A stretch of 42,475 bases of DNA from Acidobacteriota bacterium (GTDB taxonomy: Bacteria > Acidobacteriota > Terriglobia > Terriglobales > Acidobacteriaceae), in NCBI GenBank assembly GCA_023410055.1, contig JAEYQK010000101.1:1-42475 (forward strand), in the 5' to 3' direction. The translations under genes and the position numbers were made by a program. The stretch's first letter is position 1, and each line of letters starts with the position of its first letter. The notes beneath the pieces are model-generated. The model was not told where the DNA came from and did no database searches. It worked only from the letters and a program-made list of their open reading frames with translations. Positions 32,890 through 41,204 of the stretch are shown piece by piece.

Positions 32890-33855
32890 ATGGGCCTGAT
32901 CAGGAAAACCCGAGGCATGGAGCGACTGAAATCGGACGCCACCGCCAACGTAGATAGATTTCTGGCCGCAGTGAAACGTTCCCGCAATGCCGTGCTGGCC
33001 CTGAATCACGAGGGACTTCTCCCCAGTCAGCCCTACGCGGCGGTTCGCCCGCAGCTGGCGATCATTGCGCAACTACGCCAATTGCATTTAGCGGGCGTGG
33101 TTCGCCTAGTTCTTTTTACCGACAGGCAATCAAGCCGGGTAGTGAATTGCCTTGGTTGCACTCCGCCCCCCGAGATATGGGGCGTCGGTGGCCTGGAGAG
33201 GGCAAAGCCGGGCGAGCCCTATGACGGACCGGAGCTTACCGCAGACCAGCGATCTGCTCTGACAAAGGCTTACGAGATCGCCGATGACTTCGGGCTGCAA
33301 CCCTGGGTTGAAAAGAAACCGGGCGGATTAGGACTCTATCTCAATGGGTTCGCTCCAGAGGATGCCCTAGCACTCGGCAGACGTCTCTGGAACCCCTGGT
33401 TTCGCATAGCCGACCGCAGCGCCTTGCACATCACGGGACTCAAACACGGGATTGAATTGCGCATTCCGGGACGCACGCGGTCGGACGCGATTCGGACCAT
33501 TCTTTCCGAAATCAAGGCGAATACTCCAATCGCGTACATCGGCACGGATGTCCTGGATATTCCAGCCATGGAAATGTTGAGCCGACGGGGGCTGACGGCT
33601 TTCTTCAGCCAAAGCTCCGTCCCGAAAGCCGATCTGTGCCTTGCCGACTTGTCGGAGATTTCCGGATTTCTCGAACAGTGCCAGGCAGCAGCAACAACAG
33701 CTACCGAGGGTCCCCGGCATCGGTCTTGGCGAAATGCGAACAGCTGCACAAAGAACGAGAAGTGCGATGAACACGCGCAAGGTCCTCATTACCCGAGACG
33801 ATTTCGTGAAATTGGAAGAGCTGATCGATTGTGCTCTGAGATTCCAGCCTCTTAG
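32890..33855 (+). CDS. Trehalose-phosphatase-like protein lacking catalytic aspartates
   Basis: 321 residues as read. The order of segments follows OtsB: LALNHEGLLPSQPYAAVRP where active enzymes have LDYDGTLxP, VLFTDRQSSRVVNCLG for VSGR, a cap domain (WVEKKPGGLGLYL ... LHITGLKHGIELRIPG) and YIGTDVLDIPAM where enzymes have GDDxTDED. The nucleophile Asp is Asn39, the acid/base Asp is Glu41 and the first metal Asp of motif IV is Thr219, so phosphatase activity is very unlikely. The fold looks kept, implying a binding or regulatory role. From about residue 265 the tail reads out of frame over a decayed rnk, so the true end may have been lost. An internal ATG at 32917 is an alternative start; neither has a good ribosome site. 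Confidence 0.65.
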   Translation: MGLIRKTRGMERLKSDATANVDRFLAAVKRSRNAVLALNHEGLLPSQPYAAVRPQLAIIAQLRQLHLAGVVRLVLFTDRQSSRVVNCLGCTPPPEIWGVGGLERAKPGEPYDGPELTADQRSALTKAYEIADDFGLQPWVEKKPGGLGLYLNGFAPEDALALGRRLWNPWFRIADRSALHITGLKHGIELRIPGRTRSDAIRTILSEIKANTPIAYIGTDVLDIPAMEMLSRRGLTAFFSQSSVPKADLCLADLSEISGFLEQCQAAATTATEGPRHRSWRNANSCTKNEKCDEHAQGPHYPRRFREIGRADRLCSEIPAS

Positions 33856-33930
33856 CTAGAGGACTGTAGCGCGGAGCGAATTCCGTTCCTCCAAATATCG
33901 CTACGCGAGCCCTGGCCTCAAATGCGAAAA
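33767..33930 (+). pseudogene. Truncated Rnk-like gene fragment
   Basis: From ATG 33767 the frame reads MNTRKVLITRDDFVKLEELI and continues DCALRFQPLS to a stop at 33857. This matches the N-terminal helix of Rnk proteins (compare NIYVTEHDRKRLLHLIESV of the intact copy). Sequence just after the stop may continue the match in another frame (RGANSVPPNIATRALASNAK) but only weakly. No GreA-like domain follows. Either a decayed second copy or a very short expressed peptide. Confidence 0.5.
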
Positions 33931-34054
33931 CGGCAGCCGCGGCACAAGTTGCGGCTGCAACGCATGCCGCATTCCCTGAATCATCTGCCGCGCTTGGCGC
34001 TACCCTCTGGCATCGTCCGCTACAATTCAAGGAGAAGTGATCCAGGGAGGGGCC

Positions 34055-35383
34055 GTGAAGGAAGCGATCATCGAAGCACGCGCCGTCGAGAAGTGCTTCG
34101 TACAGCCTGACGGCAACAAGATTGAAGTGATCGCGCCCACGGATCTATCCATCTATCCCGACACCATCGTTGCGCTGCTGGGGCCATCTGGCTCGGGCAA
34201 ATCGACGCTACTGCGTATGCTATCCGGTCTCGCTAGCGCTTCGAGCGGGCAGGTGCTTTGGCATGGTCAGCCAGTTCGCTCGGAAGTGCCCAACATTGCT
34301 ATTGTTTTTCAGAGCTTCGCGCTTTTCCCCTGGCTCACCGTGCTTGAGAACGTTGAGGCACCACTAGAGGCGCGCGGGGTTGGTGCAGATGAAAGGCGTG
34401 AGCGCGCACTCAAGATGCTCGACACTGTGGGCTTGGACGGTTTTGAGACGGCCTATCCAAAAGAGCTTTCTGGAGGGATGAAGCAGCGGGTAGGTTTTGC
34501 GCGCGCACTGGTAGTGGAACCGGAGCTGCTGTTCATGGACGAGCCATTTTCAGCGCTCGACGTGCTCACCGCCGAGAACCTCCGTGGCGAACTTCTGGAA
34601 CTGTGGCTCAACAAGAAGATGCCCACCCGCACGATTTTCATCGTCACGCACAACATTGAAGAAGCCGTGCTGCTGGCCGATCGCATCATTGTTTTGGGAC
34701 GTAACCCTGGCCACATCCGTGCCGACTTTCAGGTGCATCTGCCTCAGCCTCGCAATCGCAAGGCGGCTCGCTTCACCGAATATGTGGACTATATCTACAC
34801 GGTGATGACCCGGCCGGAGGAGGAAGTGCCACCGACTCCGCAGCGCAAGCCAACCGCAAGAACGAAGTACCAGATGCTCCCTCGCGCGCTTCCCGGCGGC
34901 ATTGGCGGCTTTTTGGAACTGCTCGCAGACCGCGGCGGGCGGGACGACCTCTACCACGTTGCCGAAGAACTGAACATGGAGGTTGACGACCTGCTGCCTA
35001 CGGTGGAAGCGGCCACGATGCTGGGTTTTTCCAAGCTGATCGAGGGCGACGCAGAGATCACTCCGGAAGGCAAGGTATTCGCCGAGGCCGACATTCTGAC
35101 TCGAAAAACGCTGTTTCGTAAAGCCGCGCTCGGGCACATAGCACTATTGCGGTTGATGGATAATACTCTCCGCGCGAAAGCGGACCACACCATTGACGAA
35201 GAGTTCTTCCGTGACATTCTCGACCAACACTTCACCCAGGCTGAAATTGTTCGTCAACTCGACACTGCTCTGAACTGGGGTCGCTACGCCGAGATATTCG
35301 ATTACAACGCCGAAACCGGGCGGCTCGTGCTTACTGAAGCCAGTGAAAGCGGGACCGAGGCCAACCTAAATACTGGTGCATGA
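34055..35383 (+). CDS. ABC transporter ATP-binding protein, nitrate/sulfonate type, with C-terminal AAA-associated domain
   Basis: 442 residues. NrtD/SsuB-like ATPase in the first 260: Walker A GPSGSGKST, Q-loop VFQSFALFPWLTVLENV, signature LSGGMKQRVGFARAL, Walker B LLFMDEPFSALD, H-loop VTHN. Residues about 285-425 form the extra AAA-associated domain (YQMLPRALPGGIGGFLELLADRGG ... DDLLPTVEAATMLGFSKL), a winged-helix-like unit seen in a subset of these ATPases. GTG 34055 with GGGAGG five bases upstream was chosen; GTG 34037 is the longest possibility. Energises the double permease encoded next, whose start overlaps its stop (ATGA). Substrate unknown. Confidence 0.88.
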   Translation: MKEAIIEARAVEKCFVQPDGNKIEVIAPTDLSIYPDTIVALLGPSGSGKSTLLRMLSGLASASSGQVLWHGQPVRSEVPNIAIVFQSFALFPWLTVLENVEAPLEARGVGADERRERALKMLDTVGLDGFETAYPKELSGGMKQRVGFARALVVEPELLFMDEPFSALDVLTAENLRGELLELWLNKKMPTRTIFIVTHNIEEAVLLADRIIVLGRNPGHIRADFQVHLPQPRNRKAARFTEYVDYIYTVMTRPEEEVPPTPQRKPTARTKYQMLPRALPGGIGGFLELLADRGGRDDLYHVAEELNMEVDDLLPTVEAATMLGFSKLIEGDAEITPEGKVFAEADILTRKTLFRKAALGHIALLRLMDNTLRAKADHTIDEEFFRDILDQHFTQAEIVRQLDTALNWGRYAEIFDYNAETGRLVLTEASESGTEANLNTGA

Positions 35384-37137
35384 AGCGGAAGTTCGAAAAA
35401 GCGGTTGCAGTTCTCGGTGGTGGGCCATGGTCACTGGTTCCGCTGCGAAGCTGGTCACGCGGAATAGACCTGGTCATCTTCGCTGCCGGCATCGCGCTGT
35501 TCTACGCGCTCATCGCGGTTGCTCGCTCATGGTTGGGCCCCATTACGCCCAAGGTCGAAATTGATCGCAGTCCGCTGGCCCTTCCAGCCTATGCGGGATT
35601 TTCGTTGTTGCGTATCCTGATTGCCTACCTGCTCAGCCTGGCGTTCACCCTGACTTATGGATACATCGCCGCCTACAACGCCAAGGCGGAGCGGTTCATG
35701 GTTCCTACGCTCGACATTCTGCAATCGATCCCTGTGTTGAGCTTTCTGCCCGGTGTCATGCTGGCAATGGTGGCGCTGTTCCCCCACCGGCAATTGGGCG
35801 TCGAACTGGGCGCCATTCTTCTCATCTTTACGGGGCAGGTCTGGAACATGGCTTTCAGCTTTTACGCCTCGCTGAAAAGCGTTCCAAAGGAAATGCGAGA
35901 AGCAGCACGCGTTTATCGCTTCAACTGGTGGCAGCGGTTTCGAACTGTTGAGCTGCCCTCGGCCGCAATCGGGCTGGTTTGGAATTCGATGATGTCGGTC
36001 GCGGGAGGTTGGTTCTTCCTGATGGCTTGCGAGATGTTCGTCCTGGGCGACCGCGATTTCCGCCTTCCTGGCCTTGGGTCCTATCTACAGACGGCGGCCA
36101 GCGCCGGAGATACTCCCGCAATTCTCTGGGGCGTTGCTGTCATGATAGCCGTGATCGTGCTGCTCGATCAGTTCCTCTGGCGTCCGGTGATCGCGTGGGC
36201 GCAGAAGTTTAAGCTGGAACAGGTGGAAGGTAGCCAAGCGCCCAAGTCGTGGGTTTTGGAATTGTTGCGCCACTCCCGAATACTCAGTCACGTTACCGAC
36301 AGAGCAATTGTGCCGTTGTCGGAGCGTCTGGCGTTGCACTTCGCTAATACGAAAGGAGAGCGGGAGCGAACTGCACGGTCCTCAAGAGGAAGCAGATGGT
36401 TGCTGGCTTTAGTCGGTGCAGTGGCGATCGCTGCTGTTTCTTACGCTCTCGCGCGGGTCGGCATCATGCTCGCGGGCTTGGACCGCGGAGAGATGGCCCA
36501 TGTCGGCGTCGGATTGCTAGCGTCGTTTTTCAGAGTGAACATAGCTTTACTCTTGGGCGCCGCCTGGACGATACCCGCAGGGGTAGCAATTGGATTCAGC
36601 CCGCGCCTGGCACGCATTGCCCAGCCACTAGCCCAGATCGCAGCCTCGGTGCCTGCCACGGCTTTGTTTCCTGTTGTACTCCTTGTCCTAGTCCGGCTTG
36701 GCGGTGGACTAGGAATTGCGTCCATCGTCTTGCTGCTGCTCGGTACACAGTGGTACATCCTTTTCAACGTGATCGCCGGGGCTATTGCCATCCCCACTGA
36801 CCTGAAGGAAGCAGCCAAGGTCTTCCGCTTCGGCACCGCTGAGAGGTGGCGCAAGCTTATTCTCCCCGGCATATTCCCATACCTCGTGACTGGGCTGGTT
36901 ACTGCCTCAGGTGGCGCATGGAATGCCAGCATCGTTGCCGAGTATTTCCACTTCAAGGGCGAGACTTTCTCGACGATTGGATTGGGGGCAACAATCAGCC
37001 AAGCCAGCGACAGCGGCAATTTCAACCTGCTGTTGGTCGCCACAATCGTCATGGCGCTTGTGGTTGTGACCATCAATCGCTTGCTCTGGCGGCCGTTGTA
37101 TCGGTTGGCAGAGATTCGATACAAGCTTGAGGGCTAG
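35380..37137 (+). CDS. Fused double ABC permease, nitrate/taurine/bicarbonate type
   Basis: 585 residues, two BPD_transp_1 units in one chain joined by a soluble linker of about 60 residues. Each has its EAA loop: EMREAARVYRFNWWQRFRTV in the first half and DLKEAAKVFRFGTAERWRKL in the second. Most relatives use a homodimer of one unit, so a single polypeptide providing both halves is notable. Overlaps the ATPase gene by four bases. No substrate-binding protein gene is found before or after in the window, so either it is encoded elsewhere or the system uses an unlinked one. Substrate cannot be assigned. Confidence 0.87.
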   Translation: MKRKFEKAVAVLGGGPWSLVPLRSWSRGIDLVIFAAGIALFYALIAVARSWLGPITPKVEIDRSPLALPAYAGFSLLRILIAYLLSLAFTLTYGYIAAYNAKAERFMVPTLDILQSIPVLSFLPGVMLAMVALFPHRQLGVELGAILLIFTGQVWNMAFSFYASLKSVPKEMREAARVYRFNWWQRFRTVELPSAAIGLVWNSMMSVAGGWFFLMACEMFVLGDRDFRLPGLGSYLQTAASAGDTPAILWGVAVMIAVIVLLDQFLWRPVIAWAQKFKLEQVEGSQAPKSWVLELLRHSRILSHVTDRAIVPLSERLALHFANTKGERERTARSSRGSRWLLALVGAVAIAAVSYALARVGIMLAGLDRGEMAHVGVGLLASFFRVNIALLLGAAWTIPAGVAIGFSPRLARIAQPLAQIAASVPATALFPVVLLVLVRLGGGLGIASIVLLLLGTQWYILFNVIAGAIAIPTDLKEAAKVFRFGTAERWRKLILPGIFPYLVTGLVTASGGAWNASIVAEYFHFKGETFSTIGLGATISQASDSGNFNLLLVATIVMALVVVTINRLLWRPLYRLAEIRYKLEG

Positions 37138-37451
37138 CGAAAAGCAAACCTAGCTAGGGACGGAGCCGGCGGGCTATCGCTCCCCATGGTGACGCTCCGA
37201 CGGCTCTGGTGTCGGCTTTTGGCGATGCGACGAACTCGCGATGATCGGGAATGAGCGAAGTCAGACACATAGTTGACCTGCCCCAAATCAACGGCGACCT
37301 CAATAGGCGTGCATGCTATCACTTTGAGGCAAGTCGCAAAGTGTGGCCAGAGTTCTCGCGACGACCAACAATGTTTCTGAGTCAAGTAGAAACGGGGTAC
37401 TCGCAAAGGGGGAGCATAGCGACTTTGCTCCAGAGTTTTCCCAGAGTTCAG
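37138..37451. other. Intergenic stretch between permease and patatin genes
   Basis: Convergent gene ends. I see no gene; opposing frames (37134-37406 minus, 37251-37583 plus) lack support. A GAGCCG / CGGCTC arm pair with a loop of about 30 bases near 37163-37205 may act as a bidirectional terminator. Confidence 0.3.
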
Positions 37452-38645
37452 TTACGAGACTCTAGCTGCGGATTTGGTCCTCTCGTCAGCGGAATACAGA
37501 AAATTCTCGATCTCATCGATGCGTTTGCTGGCATCAAGGTAGCCAATCTCGACGAGGTCACTTGTATACTTCGACGAAAATAAGAGATAACTCATCAAAT
37601 CCGAACACGAAGCCGCATCTCGTCCCAAGCTGCTCACAAAATAGTGGATGAGAGGAGGCATATCCCTTTGATGCTGTTGCGCCAGTCGCGACAGATCGAT
37701 TGACGGCGTCATGAGAAGTGTTTTCAGAGGACGCATCTTTTCACATCCTTCAACCCCGGGCTGACGGATGTGGCCATCGGCGAGCAGTTGATTTAGCCGC
37801 TCCAGATGCTCAATGTCGGTTGACAGATGATCCAAAAACATTGCATTCATGAGAACCCCTACGACTTGCGCAATCGAAGGATCTTTCCGATCACCGGTTT
37901 CTTTCTGATGCTCGAGATTTTCGCAGCGGACACCGATCGCCATGATCCTGGTCGCGCCCAGACGAATGGCCGGGCTGAGCGGTTGTTGAAGTCGCACGCA
38001 ACCATCACCAAAATAGGCCGTTCCTTGCTCGGTCTCAAGTTTGACTGGCTGAAACACCAATGGAATAGCAGCGGACGCACATACGTGGTCGACAGTAATC
38101 GCTGTCGCCAAGGTTACTCGCCGGCTCCGGCTCCACATCGGATGGCCTTTTTTGCCCTGAATGAAGAGGTAAGACTTCCCAGAGGTATAGTTGGTCGCGG
38201 AAACCGCGACAGCATAAACATATCCGTGCTTGATATTGCTGCCGATTCGTTCGCAGTGCAGGTGACGACCGAGGTAGCGCCGCAACGGTTTGGCATCGAT
38301 CAGGGAATGGGCGTTACCTCCTCCCAGAATGGCACCAAAAGAAAGGTCGAGCATCCAGGCAAAGGAGTTTGCGGCCTGGGCGAAAACGTCGGAGCGAAAG
38401 ACGTCCGAGGGTCGGAGACTCGACCAAAGCTGCGCGACCGTTTTGGATGTCGACGGGAAATCGTCACTACCGGCGGCAAGAGCAACACCATTAATGGCTC
38501 CAGCGGAAGCGGATCCAATAATAGGAAAGGGACTAGTGCGCCTCTGGCGAACTCGCTTTATTTCGCCAATGCGCCTAAGAACACCCGCTTGATAAGCACC
38601 GCGAGCGCCGCCGCCCGTCATTACGAGACCGAGTACGTTTTCCAT
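37452..38645 (-). CDS. Patatin-like phospholipase
   Basis: 397 residues. Oxyanion loop GGGARGAYQAGVL at residues 12-24, nucleophile elbow IGSASAGAING (Ser in SASAG rather than the usual GxSxG) and catalytic Asp in YFGDGCVRLQQPLSPAIRLGA, so the Ser-Asp dyad is complete. Cytosolic or membrane-associated acyl hydrolase acting on phospholipids or lipid esters. The C-terminal 120 residues (from IEHLERLNQLL) are helical and typical of the longer bacterial patatins. No signal peptide. ATG 38645; no operon partner. The opposing 373-codon frame at 37827-38948 is a shadow. Confidence 0.86.
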   Translation of the reverse strand: MENVLGLVMTGGGARGAYQAGVLRRIGEIKRVRQRRTSPFPIIGSASAGAINGVALAAGSDDFPSTSKTVAQLWSSLRPSDVFRSDVFAQAANSFAWMLDLSFGAILGGGNAHSLIDAKPLRRYLGRHLHCERIGSNIKHGYVYAVAVSATNYTSGKSYLFIQGKKGHPMWSRSRRVTLATAITVDHVCASAAIPLVFQPVKLETEQGTAYFGDGCVRLQQPLSPAIRLGATRIMAIGVRCENLEHQKETGDRKDPSIAQVVGVLMNAMFLDHLSTDIEHLERLNQLLADGHIRQPGVEGCEKMRPLKTLLMTPSIDLSRLAQQHQRDMPPLIHYFVSSLGRDAASCSDLMSYLLFSSKYTSDLVEIGYLDASKRIDEIENFLYSADERTKSAARVS

Positions 38646-38707
38646 GTTCCTCGTCCTTCTGCTCCGCCATCAACAAGGAATGAGTCCGTTTCAGTGTGCT
38701 CGGTGTT

Positions 38708-38739
38708 CCTGCAAATACAGATACCTGCAAATACAGATA
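38708..38739. repeat. Perfect tandem duplication of 16 bp
   Basis: Two adjacent identical units of CCTGCAAATACAGATA in the spacer upstream of the patatin gene. Probably a recent slippage event; could alter spacing in the patatin promoter. Confidence 0.85.
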
Positions 38740-38965
38740 ACAGACGCCACGTTATGAGTGACCTCTGTCCGCTTCTTCTTAAGATGACTTGCGCGGCTGG
38801 TTGGACTTGCGTCTTCACCAACTTGGCGGCGAACTTTTGTCAATTTCCAGAGGAGCGTTTTTGCTCTTGTGGATTGGGCCGCCGCAACTCTTCGGCAACC
38901 TTTGCCCGGTCCGAGCTTATCCTAGAATCCCCTGCAACTCATTGGTAGCAAGCTTCATCCAATAG

Positions 38966-38994
38966 TTGACAATGATACGCTCATATTTAATAAT
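38966..38994 (+). promoter_or_regulatory. dnaK promoter
   Basis: TTGACA (38966-38971), 17-base spacer, AATAAT (38989-38994), about 85 bases before the dnaK ATG. This is a good housekeeping-type promoter. No CIRCE element (HrcA operator) or sigma-32-type promoter was found in the spacer 38646-39078, which otherwise holds no gene. Confidence 0.65.
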
Positions 38995-39078
38995 CCTGAA
39001 TGACTAAGGGCTGAGAAGATCGTCAGCTTAGGGCTTAAATGGGCAACTATCAAGGACTTACAGTAGGAGGCGGCTCCA

Positions 39079-41025
39079 ATGGCAAAGATTATAGGTATTG
39101 ACCTCGGGACGACGAACTCCGTCGTGGCTGTCATGGAAGGCGGCGAGCCCAAGGTCATAGCCAACGAGGAAGGTGGCCGGACAACGCCATCCGTGGTCGG
39201 CTTCACCAAGACCGGCGAGCGACTCGTCGGGCAGGTGGCCAAGCGCCAGGCAATCACCAATCCGGAGAACACGATTTACTCCATTAAGCGGTTCATGGGA
39301 CGCCGCTACGACGAAGTCAGCGAAGAAATGAAAATGGTCCCGTACAAGGTCGTTCGTCAGGGCGATCACGTCGCCGTCGTAGCACAGGGCAAGGAGTACA
39401 CTCCGCCCCAGATTTCGGCATTCATTCTTCAGAAGTTGAAGAAGGCCGCTGAAGATTATCTCGGCGAAACCGTCACCGAAGCCGTCATCACGGTCCCCGC
39501 ATATTTCAACGACGCTCAGCGCCAGGCCACGAAAGACGCCGGGCAGGTCGCAGGACTCGATGTAAAGCGCATCATCAACGAACCGACGGCAGCCGCGCTC
39601 GCTTACGGCCTGGACAAAAAGAAAGACGAAACCATCGCGGTCTACGACTTTGGCGGCGGCACGTTTGATATCTCCGTGCTGGAAGTCGGAGAAGGCGTGG
39701 TTGAGGTGAAGTCCACCAATGGCGACACGCACCTTGGTGGTGACAACATCGACCAGCGTATCGTTGACTGGCTTATCGACGAGTTCAAGAAGGACGAAGG
39801 TCTCGACCTGCACGCGAAGGGAAACGAGATGGCCCTGCAGCGCCTGCGTGACGCGGCAGAACGTGCCAAGATCGAGTTGTCGACCACGATGGAAACCGAG
39901 ATCAATCTGCCGTTCATCACGGCGGACGCGTCTGGCCCGAAGCACCTCGTCAAGCGCCTTACGCGCGGCAAACTCGAGCAGATGGTGGACGACATCATCC
40001 AGCGCTCGGTCGGCCCCTGCAAACAGGCACTTAAAGACGCGGGCGTTGACGCGAGCAAGATCGACGAAGTCGTGCTCGTCGGCGGACAGACCCGCATGCC
40101 GGCGATCCAGGAATTGGTAAAGAAGATCTTCGGCAAGGAGCCGCACAGGGGCGTCAATCCGGATGAAGTTGTTGCGATCGGCGCGGCGCTTCAAGGCGGT
40201 GTGCTTGGCGGCGAAGTGAAAGATCTTCTGCTGCTCGACGTCACCCCGCTGACGCTGTCGATCGAAACGCTGGGCGGCGTATCGACGCCGATGATCCCGC
40301 GTAATACGACGATCCCAACCCGGAAGACAGAGACCTTCTCGACGGCGGCGGACAGCCAAACGTCGGTTGAAGTCCACGTCCTGCAGGGTGAGCGTCCGAT
40401 GGCGGCTCAGAACCGTACGCTTGGCAAATTCCACCTGACCGGAATTCCGCCGGCTCCGCGTGGAGTGCCGCAGATCGAGGTCACGTTCGACATCGACGCT
40501 AACGGCATTCTGAACGTTACGGCGAAAGACATGGCCACGCAAAAGGACCAGAAGATCACGATCACGTCGTCTTCCGGTCTCAGCAAGGACGAGGTCGAGC
40601 GCATGGCGAAAGAAGCCGACGCGCACGCCGAAGAGGACAAGAAGCGCAAGGAAGAGATCGAAGCCCGCAATCAGCTCGACTCCATGGTTTACAGCGTGGA
40701 CAAGATGCTGAAGGAGCACGGCGACAAGATCTCCGGCAGCGAGCGTGGCGACGTGGAAAACGCGCTAGCCGACGCGAAGAAGGCGGTTGAGTCCAACGAC
40801 AAGTCGCAGATGGATACCGCGCGCGAGAACCTGACGAAGGCCTCGCACAAGCTGGCCGAAGCGATGTACAAACAGGCCGCCCCGGCGGCAGGCGCGACAG
40901 GCGCAAGTACTCCAGGCGCTGGTCCGACCGGCGGTGCCGCCCCAGGCTCCGACGGCGCGGGTCAGAAGAAGGACGAAGGCGTGATCGACGCCGAGTACGT
41001 GGATGTCGACGAAGGAAAGAAGTAG
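39079..41025 (+). CDS. dnaK: Chaperone DnaK (Hsp70)
   Basis: 648 residues, full length. ATPase domain starts KIIGIDLGTTNSVVAVMEGG; further signatures are VYDFGGGTFDISVLEV and VVLVGGQTRMPAIQELV; linker DLLLLDVTPLTLSIET; substrate-binding domain with ENRTLG-like AQNRTLGKFHLTGIPPAPRG; helical lid and a Gly/Ala/Pro-rich tail ending EYVDVDEGKK (the conserved EEVD-like end of bacterial DnaK). GGAGG is nine bases before the ATG. Followed by a small ORF and dnaJ on the same strand. The long minus-strand frame opposite it (39058-40719) is an artefact of dnaK codon bias. Confidence 0.98.
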   Translation: MAKIIGIDLGTTNSVVAVMEGGEPKVIANEEGGRTTPSVVGFTKTGERLVGQVAKRQAITNPENTIYSIKRFMGRRYDEVSEEMKMVPYKVVRQGDHVAVVAQGKEYTPPQISAFILQKLKKAAEDYLGETVTEAVITVPAYFNDAQRQATKDAGQVAGLDVKRIINEPTAAALAYGLDKKKDETIAVYDFGGGTFDISVLEVGEGVVEVKSTNGDTHLGGDNIDQRIVDWLIDEFKKDEGLDLHAKGNEMALQRLRDAAERAKIELSTTMETEINLPFITADASGPKHLVKRLTRGKLEQMVDDIIQRSVGPCKQALKDAGVDASKIDEVVLVGGQTRMPAIQELVKKIFGKEPHRGVNPDEVVAIGAALQGGVLGGEVKDLLLLDVTPLTLSIETLGGVSTPMIPRNTTIPTRKTETFSTAADSQTSVEVHVLQGERPMAAQNRTLGKFHLTGIPPAPRGVPQIEVTFDIDANGILNVTAKDMATQKDQKITITSSSGLSKDEVERMAKEADAHAEEDKKRKEEIEARNQLDSMVYSVDKMLKEHGDKISGSERGDVENALADAKKAVESNDKSQMDTARENLTKASHKLAEAMYKQAAPAAGATGASTPGAGPTGGAAPGSDGAGQKKDEGVIDAEYVDVDEGKK

Positions 41026-41045
41026 GGATGCTGGTTTTAGGTTTT

Positions 41046-41085
41046 AGGTATTAGGTTGAGCCGATCACGGTTCAGCCTAATACCT
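41046..41085 (+). repeat. Long imperfect hairpin after dnaK
   Basis: AGGTATTAGG-TTGAGCC / GGTTCAG-CCTAATACCT pairs over 17 positions (two wobble pairs on RNA) around a GATCAC hexaloop. Further partial copies of the TAGGTATTAGG / CCTAATACCTGA unit flank it (41035-41050, 41098-41109). It resembles a dispersed intergenic REP-like element; no T run follows, so it may protect the dnaK mRNA 3' end rather than terminate. Confidence 0.7.
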
Positions 41086-41182
41086 GATAACCCAAAGCCT
41101 AATACCTGAGTCCATGTGTCTTTTGTCACAACTAAACGTCGCGTGAATCATATTGCGCCGGGCGCTGGGAGTAGTAATATTT

Positions 41183-41197
41183 CCTCCGGAAAGGAGG
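41183..41197 (+). promoter_or_regulatory. Hairpin covering the ribosome-binding site of the small ORF
   Basis: CCTCC-GGAAA-GGAGG: the 3' arm is the Shine-Dalgarno sequence of the ORF starting at GTG 41205. An alternative TTTCC/GGAAA pairing of the 5' arm would free it. A short, marginal stem in a heat-shock operon is the form of a simple RNA thermometer, but it could be chance. Confidence 0.4.
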
Positions 41198-41204
41198 CGC
41201 CCCG

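Noticed and set aside
37827..38948. 373-codon plus-strand frame
   Set aside because: Opposite the patatin gene with intact catalytic motifs; no recognisable domain.
38646..39078. CIRCE element upstream of dnaK
   Set aside because: No TTAGCACTC-N9-GAGTGCTAA-like inverted repeat; only a housekeeping promoter is visible.
39058..40719. 553-codon open frame on the minus strand opposite dnaK
   Set aside because: It mirrors a highly biased, unquestionable dnaK gene; long antisense frames arise from its codon use and the translation has no family resemblance.
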